From the NCBI RefSeq assembly GCF_011516835.1, contig NZ_WOTB01000013.1:1-64000 (forward strand): 64,000 nucleotides of DNA. Direction: 5' to 3'. The notes under the pieces were generated by a model, which worked only from the letters and a program-made list of their open reading frames with translations, ran no database searches and was not told where the DNA came from. Numbering within the stretch: position 1 is the stretch's first letter; each line of letters opens with the position of its first letter. The position numbers and the translations under genes are program-made. This DNA is from Acetobacter musti (GTDB taxonomy: Bacteria > Pseudomonadota > Alphaproteobacteria > Acetobacterales > Acetobacteraceae). Positions 9,270 to 17,781 of the stretch are shown here, one piece after another.

Positions 9270-10370
9270 ATGTCGGAATCCCGCCCGCAGCCCCTCATGC
9301 GCCGCATCCTGCATATCGACATGGATGCCTTCTACGCCTCCATCGAACAGCGCGACGATCCGGCGCTGCGCGGACGGCCCGTCGCCGTGGGGCGAGGGGA
9401 GGCGCGCGGCGTGGTCGCCGCCGCCAGCTACGAGGCCCGGCGCTACGGCGTCCGCTCCGCCATGCCCTCGACGACCGCACTGCGCCGCTGCCCGGACCTG
9501 ATCTTCGTGCCACCCCGCTTTACGGTCTATCGCGCGGTCTCCGCACAGATCCACACCGTCTTCGCGCGCTACACACCCATCATCCAGCCGCTTTCGCTCG
9601 ACGAAGCCTATCTCGACATCACCGACCATCTCGGCGCCTTCGGCTCGGCAACGGCCATCGCGGAGGCGATACGGGCCGACATCCTGGCGGAAACAGGACT
9701 CACGGCGTCGGCCGGCGTTTCCTACAACCGCTTCCTCGCCAAACTCGCCTCCGATCAGAACAAGCCGGACGGCCTGTTCGTCATCACGCCGAAGCAGGGA
9801 CCCGCCTTCGCCGCCAGCCTGCCGGTCGCCCGCTTCCACGGCATCGGCCCGGCCACAGCCAGAAAAATGCACGCCCTCGGCATCCATACGGGCGCCGATC
9901 TGCGCACATGGCCCGTCGAGGCGCTGCGGGCGCATTTCGGCAGCGCGGCCGAATTTTACGCCGGCATCTCACGCGGCATTGACCACCGCCCCGTCAACCC
10001 AGACCGGCAGCGGAAATCAATCGGAACCGAAACAACATTCGACCGCGACATAGCCTCGCAGGACGAACTGCGCGCGGAACTGAAAGCGATCGCAACGAAA
10101 CTCTGGGCCTCCTGCGACAAAAGACAGCTGACCGGCCGGACCGTGACCGTGAAAGTGAAATACAACGATTTCCGCATCGTAACCCGCGCCCGCTCCCTGA
10201 CCACGCCCGTCACCGGCGAACCGGAGCTTCTCCTGTCAGGCACCGCCGCGCTGGAAACTCTCTTCCCGCTGGCCCGGCCCGTCCGGCTGCTGGGCCTCAC
10301 ACTCTCCGGCCTTCTGGCACAGGATCAGGCCGCCGAACGCACCCAGCTGGCCCTGTTCGACTGTTGCTGA
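9270..10370 (+). CDS. dinB: DNA polymerase IV (Y family)
   Basis: 366 residues. Error-prone translesion polymerase. Catalytic carboxylates are visible: Asp17 in HIDMDAFYASIE and Asp111-Glu112 in LSLDEAYLDI. The helix-hairpin-helix segment (RFHGIGPATARKMHALGI) and the little-finger domain follow. The ATG at 9270 has GAGCAGGA upstream and gives the usual N terminus; a TTG ten codons earlier is rejected. It appears monocistronic. A LexA box (GTTC-N7-GTTC) was looked for and not found with confidence. Confidence 0.95.
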   Translation: MSESRPQPLMRRILHIDMDAFYASIEQRDDPALRGRPVAVGRGEARGVVAAASYEARRYGVRSAMPSTTALRRCPDLIFVPPRFTVYRAVSAQIHTVFARYTPIIQPLSLDEAYLDITDHLGAFGSATAIAEAIRADILAETGLTASAGVSYNRFLAKLASDQNKPDGLFVITPKQGPAFAASLPVARFHGIGPATARKMHALGIHTGADLRTWPVEALRAHFGSAAEFYAGISRGIDHRPVNPDRQRKSIGTETTFDRDIASQDELRAELKAIATKLWASCDKRQLTGRTVTVKVKYNDFRIVTRARSLTTPVTGEPELLLSGTAALETLFPLARPVRLLGLTLSGLLAQDQAAERTQLALFDCC

Positions 10371-10438
10371 CACTCCTGTGACGCCCGTTGTCCCGGACAT
10401 CAGCGGAACTTCCGTCAGGCCCCATCCCTGACCACACG

Positions 10439-11134
10439 TCACACACCGAACAGATGACCGATCCCGCTCGTGACGAGCATGGCGATGACGCCCCAGAACG
10501 TCACCCGCAATGCGGGACGCAGAAGCGGTGCTCCGCCCGCAACCGCGCCGACCACCCCCAGAATGGCCAGAGCAATGACGGAAATGACGGAGACGCTCCA
10601 TGAAACCCAGGCCGCGGGCGTCAGAACCGCCGCCAGCACAGGCAGCAAAGCGCCCGAGGAAAAAGCCGTGGCCGACGCAAAAGCCGCCTGAAGGGGCCTG
10701 GCGGCGGTCATTTCGGATAATCCCAGCTCATCCCTCGCATGTGCGCCCAGCGCATCATGCTTCATGAGGACGAGGGCGACCTTCTGTGCAAGATCCGCAT
10801 CCAGCCCTCTCTCACGGTAAATCCCGGCCAGTTCGGCAACCTCGCCATCCCAGTCGGTCATCAGCTCATGTTTCTCACGATCAATATCAGCCCGCTCCGA
10901 ATCCGCCTGAGAACTGACCGAAACATATTCACCGGCCGCCATCGAAAGGGCGCCGGCAACAAGCGCCGACAGACCCGCGATGAAAATGCTGTCACGTGTC
11001 GCATGGGAACTGGCGACCCCGACAATGAGACTGCCGGTCGACAGCGTTCCGTCATTGGCCCCGAGGACAGCCGCACGCAGCCATCCCAGTTTCTCAACCG
11101 CATGACGTTCGGCCTGAAGGTGAAGACGCGACAT
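10439..11134 (-). CDS. VIT1/CCC1-family membrane transporter
   Basis: 231 residues. The N-terminal KLGWLRAAVLGANDGTLSTGSLIVGV and the SMAAGEYVSVSSQADSE segment are hallmarks of the VIT/CCC1 family, which moves Fe2+ or Mn2+ across membranes. Five hydrophobic spans fit, with a charged loop (about 75-135) rich in Asp, Glu and His that in the family binds metal. Family membership is clear; the ion is not. It converges with dinB over a 68-base gap. Confidence 0.88.
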   Translation of the reverse strand: MSRLHLQAERHAVEKLGWLRAAVLGANDGTLSTGSLIVGVASSHATRDSIFIAGLSALVAGALSMAAGEYVSVSSQADSERADIDREKHELMTDWDGEVAELAGIYRERGLDADLAQKVALVLMKHDALGAHARDELGLSEMTAARPLQAAFASATAFSSGALLPVLAAVLTPAAWVSWSVSVISVIALAILGVVGAVAGGAPLLRPALRVTFWGVIAMLVTSGIGHLFGV

Positions 11135-11327
11135 AAGACGACCCGCAGCTCTGGAAGTACAGTTCAGGATTAGAAGCTGAACCGCCCCGCCACAACAGGT
11201 ATTTTATTCTGATATTGCGAGTTATTTTCAATACAGTTCGTGATCCGGAAAATCTGTTCTGTTCAGCGTCCTGTCAGGAAAGCATGATACCGGACAGTAT
11301 TCAGACCCCATTTTCGCCAGGACACGC

Positions 11328-11894
11328 ATGCCTCATCCAGTGCCGGACATCACCGATACCCTGCGCTACGACAGGCCGACGATCATCCTTCACTGGACGA
11401 CCGCTTTTCTGGTGCTGTTTCAGTTCGCGCTCGGCGAAACCTGGAGCTGGCCATCAAAACCCGTCCATCACCTGATGGTCGTTGCGCATCTGACAGCCGG
11501 TATCCTCCTGACCGCAATCATGGCGTTCCGTATCGTCTGGCGCCTGACGAAAGGCCGGCACCTGTCTGACCTCCTCCGCCCCGCGGACCGGATGGTCGCC
11601 CTCGGTGTGGAATACACGCTCTACGCCCTGCTCATGGCGGAAATCGCGCTCGGTTATCTCTGGCGATGGGGCGCCGGACAGACGATGAGTTTTTTCGGCC
11701 TCCTGATTCCCTCTCCGTTCGCGCGGTTCCCCGCGGAAACCGTGTCATGGCTTCAGATGCTGCATTATCGGAACGCCTGGCTGATTGTTGGTCTTGCATC
11801 AGGCCATGGCGCGGCGGCCCTTTTCCACCAGTTCATCCTGAAAGACAAAGTCCTCGGACGTATGCTGCCGCGCGACTTCCCGCCCCGTCCTTAA
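11328..11894 (+). CDS. Cytochrome b561-type membrane protein
   Basis: 188 residues with four predicted spans. RPTIILHWTTAFLVLFQF in helix 1, VVAHLTAGILLTAIMAFRIVW in helix 2 and MLHYRNAWLIVGLASGHGAAALFH near the end provide the axial histidines for two b hemes. Such proteins pass electrons between quinone and small or protein partners in the inner membrane; the partner is unknown. The stop codon lies within the first unit of a 16-bp tandem repeat shared with the convergent TetR gene. Confidence 0.85.
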   Translation: MPHPVPDITDTLRYDRPTIILHWTTAFLVLFQFALGETWSWPSKPVHHLMVVAHLTAGILLTAIMAFRIVWRLTKGRHLSDLLRPADRMVALGVEYTLYALLMAEIALGYLWRWGAGQTMSFFGLLIPSPFARFPAETVSWLQMLHYRNAWLIVGLASGHGAAALFHQFILKDKVLGRMLPRDFPPRP

Positions 11895-11954
11895 AACAGT
11901 CAGGCCTTAAAACCGTCTGGCCATAAAACCATCAGGCCGTAAAACCGTCAGGAA
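11891..11954. repeat. Four tandem 16-bp repeats holding both stop codons
   Basis: Units at 11891, 11907, 11923 and 11939 follow the pattern (T/A/G)TAAAAC(A/C)(G/A)TC(A/T)GG(CC/AA). Each unit has a TAA on the plus strand and, in most, a TGA on the minus strand. The cytochrome b561 gene stops in unit 1 and the TetR gene stops in unit 4. This is a short variable-number-type repeat between convergent genes. Confidence 0.9.
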
Positions 11955-12592
11955 ATACCCGCCTTCGTCCCCCGACACGGCGCAAGCCGCGATGAAAGAT
12001 AGAGCCGGTTCATCCGTCGCAGCTCGTCAGGCGCACCGGGCGTCGTCGGTGCATCCTTCAGAGTCATGCCCAGCATGACCTTCATGTTGTTCAGAACAAC
12101 CGCCGCGATATCGCCCGCCGCCCGCTCTTCCAGCCCGGGCGCGCAGACCCGCAGAGCGGCCGAAATACCCGCCAGAGCCTGCCCGCGTGACCGGTCACGG
12201 ATCTCCGTCCTGTCGGTACGGGCCTCCATCAGCGCCGGAAGCGATCTGATCCGCGGATAAAGCTCCGCCATCAGATCGATCAGAACATCAGCCAGCTCTT
12301 CCGGCGAAAGATCTGCCGCCCGCTTCGCCAGCGCCTCATACTCCTCATGCAGAACCGCAATATGCTGCTGCAGCAGCGCCTCCGCGACAGCCTCCTTGTC
12401 AGGAAAGAAACGATAGAGAGAGCCGATCTTCGCCCCGGCCCGCGCGGCAATCTCCGCCATGGTGGTGGCCTCATACCCGCGCTCCGCCATGAGACCGGAC
12501 GCAGCCGCCAGCAGCTCCGCCACCCGCTGCCGCCCGGCCGCGCGGCGCGGCTGAAGCGTCGCCCGTTTCTCACTTGACGTATTTGAGTCCAT
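11948..12592 (-). CDS. TetR/AcrR family repressor
   Basis: 214 residues. The N-terminal helix-turn-helix reads LMAERGYEATTMAEIAARAGAKIGSLYRFF, typical of TetR. The C-terminal ligand domain is not assignable. The ATG at 12592 is chosen because it starts the normal N terminus and lies inside the first of two palindromic operators (12581-12627). It is divergent from the hydrolase/MFS pair, so it probably represses both itself and the efflux genes until a ligand binds. Confidence 0.9.
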   Translation of the reverse strand: MDSNTSSEKRATLQPRRAAGRQRVAELLAAASGLMAERGYEATTMAEIAARAGAKIGSLYRFFPDKEAVAEALLQQHIAVLHEEYEALAKRAADLSPEELADVLIDLMAELYPRIRSLPALMEARTDRTEIRDRSRGQALAGISAALRVCAPGLEERAAGDIAAVVLNNMKVMLGMTLKDAPTTPGAPDELRRMNRLYLSSRLAPCRGTKAGIS

Positions 12593-12627
12593 CCTCAAAT
12601 AATACCCCTGTTTGAGTGTATCCTCAA
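12581..12627. promoter_or_regulatory. Twin palindromic operators for the TetR repressor
   Basis: ATTTGAG-N6-CTCAAAT at 12581-12600 and TTGAG-N6-CTCAA at 12612-12627 share the same arms and spacer length. Their centres are 29 bp apart, close to three helical turns. The first covers the TetR start codon and the second lies in the divergent promoter region. Assignment to this TetR protein is inferred from position. Confidence 0.8.
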
Positions 12628-12695
12628 TTTTACCAGCTCCCCTCCACCTGGACAACAGATCCGGAACCCGCATGAACCAGCAGGGAAGAACCGTC

Positions 12696-13265
12696 ATGAT
12701 CTCTCTCTCAGCCCCCGGGACCGCCCTGATCCTGATCGATCTTCAGAAAGGCATCGTCGCCCGCCCGCTCGCCCCCTCCACAGGCGAGGCGGTCGTCGAA
12801 CGCTCGAAACAGCTCGCCGCCCGCTTCCGCGCCGCACGAGCCCCCGTCATCCTCGTCAACATCGCCTTCGCCCCCGATTTCGCCGACGCCCTGCACACCG
12901 AAATCGATCGTCCCTTCACGCCACCGCCCGGCGGATTTGCCCCGGACTGGACGGAACTCGTCGATGGGCTGGCCGAACCATCGGACCTGCGCGTCACAAA
13001 ACGGCAGTGGGGCGCCTTCTACGGAACCGATCTCGACCTCCAGCTCAGACGCCGGGGAATCACCACGGTCGTGCTGGGCGGCATCGCAACGAATATGGGT
13101 GTCGAATCCACCGCCCGCGCCGCACATGAGCATGGGTACAACGTGGTGATCGCCACGGACCTCACCTCCACCTTTTCCGAAGAGATGCAGCGCTTCGCCT
13201 GTGACAGCATTTTTCCGATGCTCGGACGCGTCACGACAGGCGACGCCATCACCCTGGAACCCTGA
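12696..13265 (+). CDS. Isochorismatase-family hydrolase (cysteine-less type)
   Basis: 189 residues. TALILIDLQKGIV gives the conserved Asp15, VTKRQWGAF the Lys, and LGGIATNMGVESTARAAHEHGY the family turn. Where amidase members have a nucleophilic Cys (as in NICVEST) this protein has Gly, like EntB/PhzD-type enzymes that cleave vinyl ethers. The substrate is unknown. The ATG at 12696 has GGGAAG seven bases upstream. An MFS exporter follows 38 bases later and a divergent TetR gene precedes it. Confidence 0.85.
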   Translation: MISLSAPGTALILIDLQKGIVARPLAPSTGEAVVERSKQLAARFRAARAPVILVNIAFAPDFADALHTEIDRPFTPPPGGFAPDWTELVDGLAEPSDLRVTKRQWGAFYGTDLDLQLRRRGITTVVLGGIATNMGVESTARAAHEHGYNVVIATDLTSTFSEEMQRFACDSIFPMLGRVTTGDAITLEP

Positions 13266-13303
13266 ATCCAGCTCTCTGAGCCCCGAACCATCGGAGCCCC
13301 GGC

Positions 13304-14776
13304 ATGGAACACGCGGCACGGAACAGCAGTTCCGGCGCTCCGTCACGCCCTGCCACAACCCTGAAAGCAACGTCCTTGCCGCAATCGCAGGAGGCCGCCC
13401 GGCTGCCGGCCGGCATCTGGAAAGTCGTCAGTGTCGCAGCGCTCGGCTCCTTCATGGCGCAGCTCGACGCGACAATCGTGAACGTCTCGCTGCCGGATCT
13501 CGTCGCGACACTGCACGCGCCGTTTTCCGTCATCCAGTGGGTGGTCAGCGGCTACCTGCTGGCGCTCGCCCTGACCCTGCCGCTGAACGGATGGCTCGTC
13601 GGCCGCATCGGCAGCCGCGCGGTCTTTCTGGGATGCTTCGCGGCCTTCACACTCACCTCCGGCCTGTGCGCCCTGGCATGGTCCGCGCCGTCACTCATCG
13701 CGTTCCGTCTTCTGCAGGGCATGGCCGGCGGACTGCTCGCCCCCATGGCGCAGATGACGGTCGCCCGCGTGGCCGGCAGACACCTGCCCAGGGTCGCAAG
13801 CGCCGTCACCCTGCCGGTCCTGCTCGCCCCGCTTCTCGGACCGGTCGTCGCCGGCGCGATCCTCTCGGTCGCATCCTGGCGATGGATCTTTCTTCTCAAC
13901 CTGCCCTTCGGCCTGCTGGCCCTGGCGCTCGCCATCCTGTTCCTGCCCGATGACCGGACTGACGAGCGCCCCCGTCCGCTCGACATGACAGGGCTCGCGC
14001 TGCTGGCCCCCGCGCTGATCGCGTTCCTTTACGGCACCGATCATGTCCGCCAGCCCGCCGGACAGGCGGCGCTGTGCGTGGCGCTGCCGCTGTTCATCCT
14101 GTATTTCCGCTCCGCGCGACAAAAGGGCGACCACGCGCTGATCGATCTGCGGCTGTTCCGCGTGCCCGCCTTTTCAGCCTCCGCCATGACCATGTTCCTG
14201 ATGAACGGCGTCTCATTCGCCGGCCAGATGCTGCTGCCGGTCTGGCTCATCCATGCCTGCGGCGTCTCCCCCGACCGCACAGGCCTGTTCATGCTCCCGC
14301 TCGGGCTGGGCATGATGTGCACCTTCCCCCTGATGGGGCGCCTGACCGACCGCTTCGGCATCCGCAGCCTGACCGCCTGCGGTGCGCTCTGCGCCACGAC
14401 CGGCACATTGCTGCTCGCCGGCCTCGCTCAGACCGGCCTGAATGTCAGCATACTCGCCATCGCCCTGTTCCTGCGAGGCGCCGGCACAGGCACGGTCGGC
14501 ATCCCCGCCATGAGCGCGGGCTACGCCTCCGTCAGCCGCCCGGATATCCCCATGGCAACCACCGCCCTGAACATCGTGCAGCGCATCGGCGGCCCAACCC
14601 TGACAACACTCTGCGCCACCTTCCTCGGCTGGCGACTGCCGGCCACCGCCATTCCCCATGCCCTTTCAGGTGCGTTCACCGAAACATTCGGCCTGCTCTG
14701 CGTGTTTCACGCCCTGCTGTTCCTGACGACACTCCGTCTGCCCCTGAAACTTTCCGGAAAATCATCGTCAGCATAA
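13304..14776 (+). CDS. MFS exporter, DHA2 (EmrB/QacA) family
   Basis: 490 residues, about 14 membrane spans. The signature AALGSFMAQLDATIVNVSLPDL in helix 1 and LLGPVVAGAILSVASWRWIFLLNLP in helix 5 (motif C) mark the proton-driven multidrug exporters with 14 helices. It probably expels the compound sensed by the neighbouring TetR, with the hydrolase acting on the same or a related molecule. No EmrA-type adaptor is present. Confidence 0.9.
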   Translation: MEHAARNSSSGAPSRPATTLKATSLPQSQEAARLPAGIWKVVSVAALGSFMAQLDATIVNVSLPDLVATLHAPFSVIQWVVSGYLLALALTLPLNGWLVGRIGSRAVFLGCFAAFTLTSGLCALAWSAPSLIAFRLLQGMAGGLLAPMAQMTVARVAGRHLPRVASAVTLPVLLAPLLGPVVAGAILSVASWRWIFLLNLPFGLLALALAILFLPDDRTDERPRPLDMTGLALLAPALIAFLYGTDHVRQPAGQAALCVALPLFILYFRSARQKGDHALIDLRLFRVPAFSASAMTMFLMNGVSFAGQMLLPVWLIHACGVSPDRTGLFMLPLGLGMMCTFPLMGRLTDRFGIRSLTACGALCATTGTLLLAGLAQTGLNVSILAIALFLRGAGTGTVGIPAMSAGYASVSRPDIPMATTALNIVQRIGGPTLTTLCATFLGWRLPATAIPHALSGAFTETFGLLCVFHALLFLTTLRLPLKLSGKSSSA

Positions 14777-14880
14777 TCAGAACACCGAACGCAGCCTCAG
14801 ACGTTTCATATCATGGAAAGACTCTCCACTTTCCCGCCCGTCCTTTTAAGGGGCATCTATGCATTTTGCAGGAGACAAAG

Positions 14881-14970
14881 CAGGGCTCTGCCCTTCACCT
14901 CATTTTAATTAACAAACCGGGATCAAAGGGACCGCGTCCCTTTGTGGGGTTCGGGGCAAAGCCCTGAAAA
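14881..14970. repeat. Dispersed palindromic intergenic element, copy 3
   Basis: Lies downstream of the MFS gene. It shows CAGGGCTCTGCCC, TTTTAATTAACAAACCGGGA, CAAAGGGACCGCGTCCCTTTG and GGGGCAAAGCCCTG in the same order as copies 1 and 2, but lacks the GCAAAGGTC/GACCTTTGC stem. Confidence 0.78.
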
Positions 14971-15040
14971 GAAGCCTGTATCTGCAAAGTATACAAAGGT
15001 CTTCAAAAAGCACCGGGCAAATAAGCCTTTGATAAAAACA

Positions 15041-15118
15041 AAAGTTTTTGGGTGTCGCCTTTTTTCAAAAAGGCGGTGTTCCCCGAAGCTTTTTGAAAAA
15101 AGCTTCACCAAAAACTTC
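15041..15118. repeat. Cruciform A/T-rich hairpin element
   Basis: Outer arms AAGTTTTTGGGTG and CACCAAAAACTT enclose two perfect inner hairpins, CGCCTTTTTT/AAAAAGGCG and GAAGCTTTTT/AAAAAGCTTC. The result is a cloverleaf-like structure of about 78 bp. It is unlike the G+C-rich repeats 70 bp upstream. From memory, similar elements recur in acetic acid bacteria; this could not be checked. Confidence 0.75.
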
Positions 15119-15270
15119 TTTATAATTTACAGAAGAGTTCACGGGAAAATACCCCCCTCACAAAACCACCTTTACCGACCAGCGTTAAAATCTCCCGGAG
15201 CGAAACACGGGCACCGGCCGCCCGCCGTTCCGACAGCCCGGCCAAACCGGCTCTCCGGCGGAGAAACGCC

Positions 15271-16761
15271 ATGTCAAAACCAGTTCTCGTCGTCGGCGCC
15301 GGACCCGTCGGCCTCACCATGGCCGCCGAACTCGCGCGATACCGCATCCCCGTCCGGATCATCGACAAAGCGCCCGCGCGCAGCGACAAATCGAAAGCGC
15401 TCGCCGTCTGGCCACGGACACTCGAACTTCTCGCATCGGCAAGCTGCGCCGACGCGTTTGTCGCCGCAGGCCTGAAAGCCGGCGCTATCGACATCCATTC
15501 CGGCAACACCACCGTCGCCCGCCTCACCGTCGATCATATCGACTCGCCGTTCCGATATCTCCTGATCCTGCCGCAATCGGAAACCGAACGTCTGCTGGAG
15601 ACACATCTCGAAACGCTGGGCGGAAAAGTCATGCGCGGCACCGAACTGACCGGGTTCGCCGAAACCGCCGACGGCGTCTCCTGCACCGTCCGCCATCCCG
15701 ATGGCCAGGACGAGACCATCGACGCCGGCTGGCTCATCGGCTGCGACGGCGCCCATTCCCTTGTGCGCCGCACGCTCGGAATGACATTCGCAGGCGACAC
15801 CCTGCCGACCGGTTTCATGATCGCCGACGTGCATATCGCAGGGCTGACCATCCCGCCGGCCGATCTGGCGATCTTCTGGCATGAGGATGGCCCGCTCATG
15901 CTGTTTCCGATCTCACCCGGCCACTATCGCGTCATCGCCGATACCGGCTCCGCGACAAACCCTCATCCAGCCTTCGAAGATGTGCAGGCCATCGTCGCGC
16001 AGCGCGGACCGGGCGGCCTGACTCTCTCCGATCCCGTCTGGCTGTCCGGATTTGCGGTGAACGAGCGCAAAGTTGAAAACTATCGCGCCGGCCCGGTCTT
16101 TCTCGCAGGCGACGCGGCCCACGTCCACAGCCCCGCCGGCGGTCAGGGCATGAATACAGGCATGCAGGACGCCTTCAATCTCGCCTGGAAACTGGCTCTG
16201 GTTGAAAAAGGGCTGGCCGGCTCAGGACTTCCCGACAGCTACAGCCCCGAACGCAGTGCGGTCGCCCGACAGGTCCTGACCGATTCCGGCCGCCTGACCC
16301 GGGTGATGCTGGTCAGAAATCGCCTGACCCGGCTGCTGCGCCGCCTCGCCGCACACCGGATACTCAGCATCCCGGCAGTGCAGCACGCCGTCGCCGACCG
16401 CCTCGCCGGACTCACGATCGGCTATCCCGACAGCCCGCTCAGCACCGGCTCCGCCCGAACCCTGCACGGCCCACGTCCGGGCCAGCGCTTTATCGCCGAC
16501 AGCCCCTTCAGCACGGGAAACACCCCCCGTTTCGCCCTGGCCGCCACAGAAAACACGGACGCCCGCGCAATGACCGAACGTTATTCCCCCTTGCTGGAAA
16601 CGGAAATCCGGAAGCCGCCAGACGAAAAAGGCATCTGGCTGATCCGTCCGGACGGCTACGTCGCCGCCACCGCCCATGCGGGAGACTGGTCCGTCATCGA
16701 CGCCGCCCTGTCAGCAATCGTCACCTCAGCAACCGCCACACGGATTCCCGTTTCCGCCTGA
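15271..16761 (+). CDS. Group A FAD-dependent aromatic monooxygenase
   Basis: 496 residues. The three fingerprints of single-component aromatic hydroxylases are present: VLVVGAGPVGLTMAAELAR (FAD ADP loop), WLIGCDGAHSLVRRTLGM (DG motif) and VFLAGDAAHVHSPAGGQG (GD motif). It should use NAD(P)H and O2 to hydroxylate a phenol-like substrate. The C-terminal extension resembles the thioredoxin-like tail of PheA/TetX-type members. The ATG at 15271 follows GGCGGAG. No ring-cleavage gene is adjacent, so the substrate is open. Confidence 0.88.
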   Translation: MSKPVLVVGAGPVGLTMAAELARYRIPVRIIDKAPARSDKSKALAVWPRTLELLASASCADAFVAAGLKAGAIDIHSGNTTVARLTVDHIDSPFRYLLILPQSETERLLETHLETLGGKVMRGTELTGFAETADGVSCTVRHPDGQDETIDAGWLIGCDGAHSLVRRTLGMTFAGDTLPTGFMIADVHIAGLTIPPADLAIFWHEDGPLMLFPISPGHYRVIADTGSATNPHPAFEDVQAIVAQRGPGGLTLSDPVWLSGFAVNERKVENYRAGPVFLAGDAAHVHSPAGGQGMNTGMQDAFNLAWKLALVEKGLAGSGLPDSYSPERSAVARQVLTDSGRLTRVMLVRNRLTRLLRRLAAHRILSIPAVQHAVADRLAGLTIGYPDSPLSTGSARTLHGPRPGQRFIADSPFSTGNTPRFALAATENTDARAMTERYSPLLETEIRKPPDEKGIWLIRPDGYVAATAHAGDWSVIDAALSAIVTSATATRIPVSA

Positions 16762-16939
16762 CTGAAGGGAAGCGGAATGAAGCCCGCCGGAAATGCGGAT
16801 CGCATTACGGGTTCTGATTGCCGCTCTCCTGTCCGACATCACGGATATTGTTCTCAACATCGGCCTGACCGGCCATCGCGCTCAGAACCGCCCCGGCCCG
16901 CCATGATCCGGGCCACCTGATCCGATGTCCCCACACCCC

Positions 16940-17587
16940 TCACGCCCCCTCCGGCTCGACATAGGCCGGCTTTCCGGAAATCCGGCTGGCCCTCAGCATC
17001 TCCCGCACGCCACGGGCCAGCTCCTCGTCCGTGCATGACGGAGACAGACGCAGATATTTCCCCTCCGGCTCGCATAGTATTCTTTTGCCAGCACTGCGTC
17101 TGCCCACAAAGCCTGATTCCCAGGCGACCCAGATACCGCCCCGGCGTCGGTTCGTGGCCCGGAGAACCAGAAGGTCCTCAAAAAGCATGACGACAACCTG
17201 GAGAGCCTGCGCGAAGACGCTGTCGGTCGTGCGATATCCGTAACGTTTTCTCAGGTCTTCGGCATAAGCAGCATAGCGCGCGCGTGAGCATCGTATCAGT
17301 TCACCCGGTGTCTTGTCCGCAGGTAAGGTCTCCTGGGTAAACATTCTGCTTGTCTGTAACGCCTGCCGCAGATTTTCGGCAATCCACATATCGGATACCG
17401 GCTCGTCGCCGGTAGCAAAGTGCCCCTCGACGGAGAAAAAAATATGACTGATTATATCTTCACTTTGGATTGTCAGAAACTTTCGGGTCCAGAAGACGCT
17501 GGCCTGCTTTCTGGGAGTGCCAAAAGGCCTGGGAATAACCGGCACCTTATAGGTGATCCGCTCGCCTTCGGAGAGACGTGTTGCCAT
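16940..17587 (-). CDS. CdiI-like immunity paralogue 5
   Basis: 215 residues, no signal peptide. It begins MATRLSEGERITYKVPVI and ends in LRLSPSCTDEELARGVREMLRASR, a tail that recalls immunity proteins of the DUF1436/CdiI type (from memory). A middle segment, DMWIAENLRQALQTS, aligns with WIGKNIRKALYTS in the shorter immunity paralogues of this array. It is the most diverged of three near-tandem copies (others start at 18406 and 19216). It stops just before the end of the array and follows a 63-codon toxin remnant. Immunity function is inferred from homology pattern and context. Confidence 0.6.
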   Translation of the reverse strand: MATRLSEGERITYKVPVIPRPFGTPRKQASVFWTRKFLTIQSEDIISHIFFSVEGHFATGDEPVSDMWIAENLRQALQTSRMFTQETLPADKTPGELIRCSRARYAAYAEDLRKRYGYRTTDSVFAQALQVVVMLFEDLLVLRATNRRRGGIWVAWESGFVGRRSAGKRILCEPEGKYLRLSPSCTDEELARGVREMLRASRISGKPAYVEPEGA

Positions 17588-17589
17588 GG

Positions 17590-17781
17590 TCAGGACACCC
17601 GGTGAATTGTAATGGAAATCTGCTTTCCATCTGATTCCGCCGGGATAAATGCCATCAACGCATGATAGCCCTCACAGATGGTCTGCCACTCCGCATCGGT
17701 CATTTCGACATCCCGCCACACCTGAACCGCCGTGTCATTGCCGCTCACCCCTCGCCCCTCACGCCCCCTCCGGCTCCACAT
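17590..17781 (-). pseudogene. Toxin C-terminal remnant 2 (63 codons)
   Basis: The last 41 residues (RDVEMTDAEWQTICEGYHAL onward to HRVS) are nearly identical to the C terminus of the 402-residue toxin-like protein at 19219-20427. The segment TAVQVWRDV resembles that protein's N-terminal TVVQAWRDI. The middle, including the putative catalytic residues, is missing, so this is a deletion remnant. The ATG at 17781 lies inside immunity gene 4; a GTG further in may be the real start. Confidence 0.65.

Noticed and set aside
16790..16870. A short minus-strand frame containing the residues VENN just past the last immunity gene, recalling the pretoxin motif of CdiA proteins.
   Set aside because: Only four residues match, the frame ends after about 23 codons, and no pretoxin domain surrounds it. 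Chance is the simpler explanation.
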